Source: Rickettsiaceae bacterium
Lineage (GTDB): Bacteria; Pseudomonadota; Alphaproteobacteria; Rickettsiales; Rickettsiaceae
Length of the DNA stretch: 32,352 bases
Direction: 5' to 3'
Assembly: GCA_021741085.1 (NCBI GenBank)
Contig: JAIOYM010000002.1
Span: forward strand, 1 to 32,352
This document shows positions 29,905 through 32,352 of the stretch, piece by piece; positions within the stretch are counted from its first letter, which is position 1, and each line of letters begins with the position of its first letter. The notes under the pieces are model-generated. The model saw only the letters and a program-made list of their open reading frames with translations, did not search any database and was not told where the DNA came from. The position numbers were made by a program, and so were the translations under genes.

Positions 29905-31497
29905 ATGAATAACAATATTAAAAATAGTGAATTGAATGATTATTTGCCTGAGGCTACTATTAGTGGAATTTTAGGTAGAGTTAAAACACTATCATATAAA
30001 GCCTCTGATCTATATTCGTTATATAAATATGGCACAACAGACCTTATGAATGCACTTGATAGGGATGATCTAGACGAGGTTAAAGCATTATTAGATAAAG
30101 GTGCTTATGTAAATGCTGCAAATAAAGGTGGCTTAACAGCACTTATGGCAGCAATTGTTCGGGGTAATAAAGATGCAGTTACATTACTATTAGATAAAGG
30201 AGCTGATATAAGCGCTGTAGATAAATATTATGGACAAACAACACTTATGGTAGCAGCTGGTTTGAATAATCTAGATGCAGTTACATTACTATTAAATAAA
30301 GGCGTTGATGTAAATGCAAGAGATAACGTTGGCGAAACAGCCCTTATGATTGCAGCTGTTAGTCTTTCTCAAGACATTGTTAAAACGCTATCAGATAAAG
30401 GCGCTGATGTAAATGCAGTAAATAAAGATGGCGAAACAGCACTTATGCAAGCAATTCATAGACCTTATCTAGATACATTACAACGTACAGTTAAATTACA
30501 AGATACAGTTAAAGCACTATTAGATAATGGCGCTGATGTAAATGCAGTAGATAAAGATGGCAAAACAGCTCTTATGAGAGCAGTTGCTCCCAAGGAAGCA
30601 GATATATTTACATTACAAGATACAGTTAAATTACTATTAGATAAAGGCGCTGATGTAAATGCAGTAAATAAAGTTGGCGAAACAGCACTTATGGCAGCAA
30701 TTGTTCGGAGTAATCAAGATGCAGTTAAATTACTATTAGATAATGGCGCTGATGTAAATGCAGTAGATCACAATGGCAGAACAGCTCTTATGGCAGCAAT
30801 TGTTCGGAGTAATCAAGATGCAGTTAAATTACTATTAGATAATGGCGCTGATGTAAATGCAGTAGATCACAATGGCAGAACAGCTCTTATGTATGCAGCT
30901 GATAGGAATCATCTAGAAATAGTTGAAGCACTATTAGATAAAGGCGCTGATGTAAATGCAGTAAATAAAGTTGGCGAAACAGCTCTTATAACAGCAGTTG
31001 ACATGAATCCTAAAACTAAATTTGATATAAGTAATAACCGTATGGATAAATCATTAGAAATAGTTGAAGCACTATTAGATAAAGGCGCTGATGTAAATGC
31101 AAGAGATGAAGATGGAAAAACAGCCCTTATGAAAGTAGCTGCTTGGAATCATACAGACATAGTTAAAGGACTATTAGATTTAAGACTTGATAAAGATTTA
31201 GACTATTGGGTTTATAGAACAAAACAAAATAAAGCCGAGGCAATAGCCTGTATAAAGTTAGTTGTTACTACTCATAAAGGCATAGTTAAAGCATTATTAG
31301 ATAAAGGCGCTGATTTAAATGCAGTTAGGGTAGCACACCTTATTAATGCAGTTTACTATGACGAGGAAGGAGAACTGATTCAACCACTTCAAAAACTAAG
31401 TTCAAAAGATGATGCTAGCACTTCTGCGGATTCAGATTCTTATGATGGAAATGTAGCAACAGCTGGAGAGGTGCACAACAACGAAGAGGGGCTTTAA
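29905..31497 (+). CDS. Ankyrin-repeat protein with near-identical tandem repeats
   Basis: Repeats of form GETALMAAIVRSNQDAVKLLLDNGADVNAVDHNGRTALM...; likely start ATG 29905 (MNNNIKNSELNDYLPEA) rather than GTG 29821. Confidence 0.92.
   Translation: MNNNIKNSELNDYLPEATISGILGRVKTLSYKASDLYSLYKYGTTDLMNALDRDDLDEVKALLDKGAYVNAANKGGLTALMAAIVRGNKDAVTLLLDKGADISAVDKYYGQTTLMVAAGLNNLDAVTLLLNKGVDVNARDNVGETALMIAAVSLSQDIVKTLSDKGADVNAVNKDGETALMQAIHRPYLDTLQRTVKLQDTVKALLDNGADVNAVDKDGKTALMRAVAPKEADIFTLQDTVKLLLDKGADVNAVNKVGETALMAAIVRSNQDAVKLLLDNGADVNAVDHNGRTALMAAIVRSNQDAVKLLLDNGADVNAVDHNGRTALMYAADRNHLEIVEALLDKGADVNAVNKVGETALITAVDMNPKTKFDISNNRMDKSLEIVEALLDKGADVNARDEDGKTALMKVAAWNHTDIVKGLLDLRLDKDLDYWVYRTKQNKAEAIACIKLVVTTHKGIVKALLDKGADLNAVRVAHLINAVYYDEEGELIQPLQKLSSKDDASTSADSDSYDGNVATAGEVHNNEEGL
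30691..30888 (+). repeat. Exact tandem duplication of one 99-bp ankyrin unit
   Basis: ATGGCAGCAATTGTTCGGAGTAATCAAGATGCAG...AATGGCAGAACAGCTCTT occurs at 30691 and 30790 with no differences seen. Confidence 0.9.
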
Positions 31498-31676
31498 TAT
31501 CTTTGTACTATAAAAGTTTAATAAGAGCGCAATCTCCTAGCGGTAATGTGGTAGAGTCATTGCGCTCTTTGCCCTGGCAAAGGGCTCCCACTACAATAAT
31601 AGTTAACTCAGGGTAAACCATAATAATAGAATACTCAATGAGCCTGCTCTGTTAGGAGCGTGGCAATCCAGGACAA

Positions 31677-31840
31677 ACAACTCTTCTATACATATTCAAC
31701 TAGAGGTTGGGCACGCAAATATGGGGGAAAGTTAGCTAGGGAGGTGGAATGTAGGGAGATAGAGGTTGAATTTGTAAGAGATAGAGGTTGAATTTTCAAG
31801 GATGTGTTGGAATTTGTTGAAATGTGGGCTCTGTTAAGAG
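31677..31840. repeat. Degenerate direct repeat, right copy flanking the ankyrin gene
   Basis: ACAACTCTTCTATACATATTCAACTAGAGGTTGGGCACGCAAATATGGGGG...GGGAGATAGAGG...TTGAATTTTCAAGGATGTGTTGG, same orientation as 29355..29510. Confidence 0.65.
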
Positions 31841-31941
31841 CGTGGCAATCCAGGAAAAACAACTCTTCTACATACAATTTTAAAAGAAGTTAATAACTGG
31901 ATCACCACGCTCGCATCGCTTCGCTCACGGCTCGTGATGAC
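31841..31941. repeat. Palindromic repeat unit (rickettsial palindromic-element-like), 5' arm truncated
   Basis: CGTGGCAATCCAGG...CTGGATCACCACGCTCGCATCGCTTCGCTCACGGCTCGTGATGAC; near-identical to the unit at 32018..32142, ~200 bp away. Confidence 0.75.
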
Positions 31942-32017
31942 ACACACCTAAGACTGATAGGCATTCAAGCGATTCTAATATAAGAGCAGCAAAATCCCCT
32001 AGCGGTAACGCGCAAGT

Positions 32018-32142
32018 GTCATTGCGAGAAGCGTTAGCGCCGTGGCAATCCAGGATAAACGACTCTTCTACATAAATACTTAAAAAGAAGTTAATAACTG
32101 GATCACCACGCTCGCATCGCTTCGCTCGCGGCTCGTGATGAC
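32018..32142. repeat. Palindromic repeat unit (rickettsial palindromic-element-like), full hairpin
   Basis: GTCATTGCGAGAAGCG...CGTGGCAATCCAG...CTGGATCACCACG...GGCTCGTGATGAC; imperfect inverted arms around a ~45-nt centre. Confidence 0.78.
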
Positions 32143-32288
32143 ACAGAACTATAACTGATAGGAATTCCGGCCATCCTAATACAAAGAGAAGAAACATCCT
32201 CTAGCGGTAATGTGATAGCGTCATTGCTGTAAAAGTTCAGAAATTCGGTTCCAAAAATGTTATAAATTTAACAAAGGAGGGAATGAAT

Positions 32289-32352
32289 ATGGAAGTACTA
32301 AACAGAAGTGGAGGTCAGAGTGCGGTGATGGAGCGTCGTCATATAACGGCAA
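32289..32352 (+). CDS. 5' end of an ORF truncated by the window edge, possibly part of an inserted mobile element
   Basis: AAAGGAGG at 32273-32280, 8 nt before ATG; MEVLNRSGGQSAVMERRHITA...; family not recognised. Confidence 0.45.
   Translation, partial: MEVLNRSGGQSAVMERRHITA

Noticed and set aside
31686-32197. Minus-strand ORFs of 63 and 90 aa
   Set aside because: They are translations of the palindromic/direct repeats (FLDCHA..., CHHEP repeated); no independent coding evidence.

Overview
AT-rich window that reads like the genome of an obligate intracellular Rickettsiales-type alphaproteobacterium. This placement is inferred from gene content: Tlc ATP/ADP translocase, ThyX, two ankyrin-repeat proteins, scattered T4SS-like ATPases, IS630-type remnants and rickettsial-style palindromic repeats. 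Recognisable housekeeping genes: partial ABC exporter, polyprenyl diphosphate synthase, ybaB, dnaX, psd, dksA-like, thyX, bamA, pccA-like, nagZ-like, tlc and trpS, plus tRNA-Ala(GGC) and tRNA-Val(GAC). Accessory content: a TraX-like membrane protein; a VirD4/TraG-like ATPase with no N-terminal TM region, lying on the 3' side of tRNA-Ala; a VirB4-like ATPase overlapping a ~1200-aa Cys-rich exported protein; three TIR-bounded IS630-derived remnants, two of them ~225 bp with the same internal deletion; and a repeat-dense right end. At that right end an ankyrin gene with an exact 99-bp tandem unit duplication sits between two copies of a degenerate direct repeat, followed by large palindromic repeats. 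One palindromic repeat appears to be interrupted at the window edge by a new ORF with a strong Shine-Dalgarno. No CRISPR array or rRNA was seen. All calls are by eye from sequence; no searches were run.
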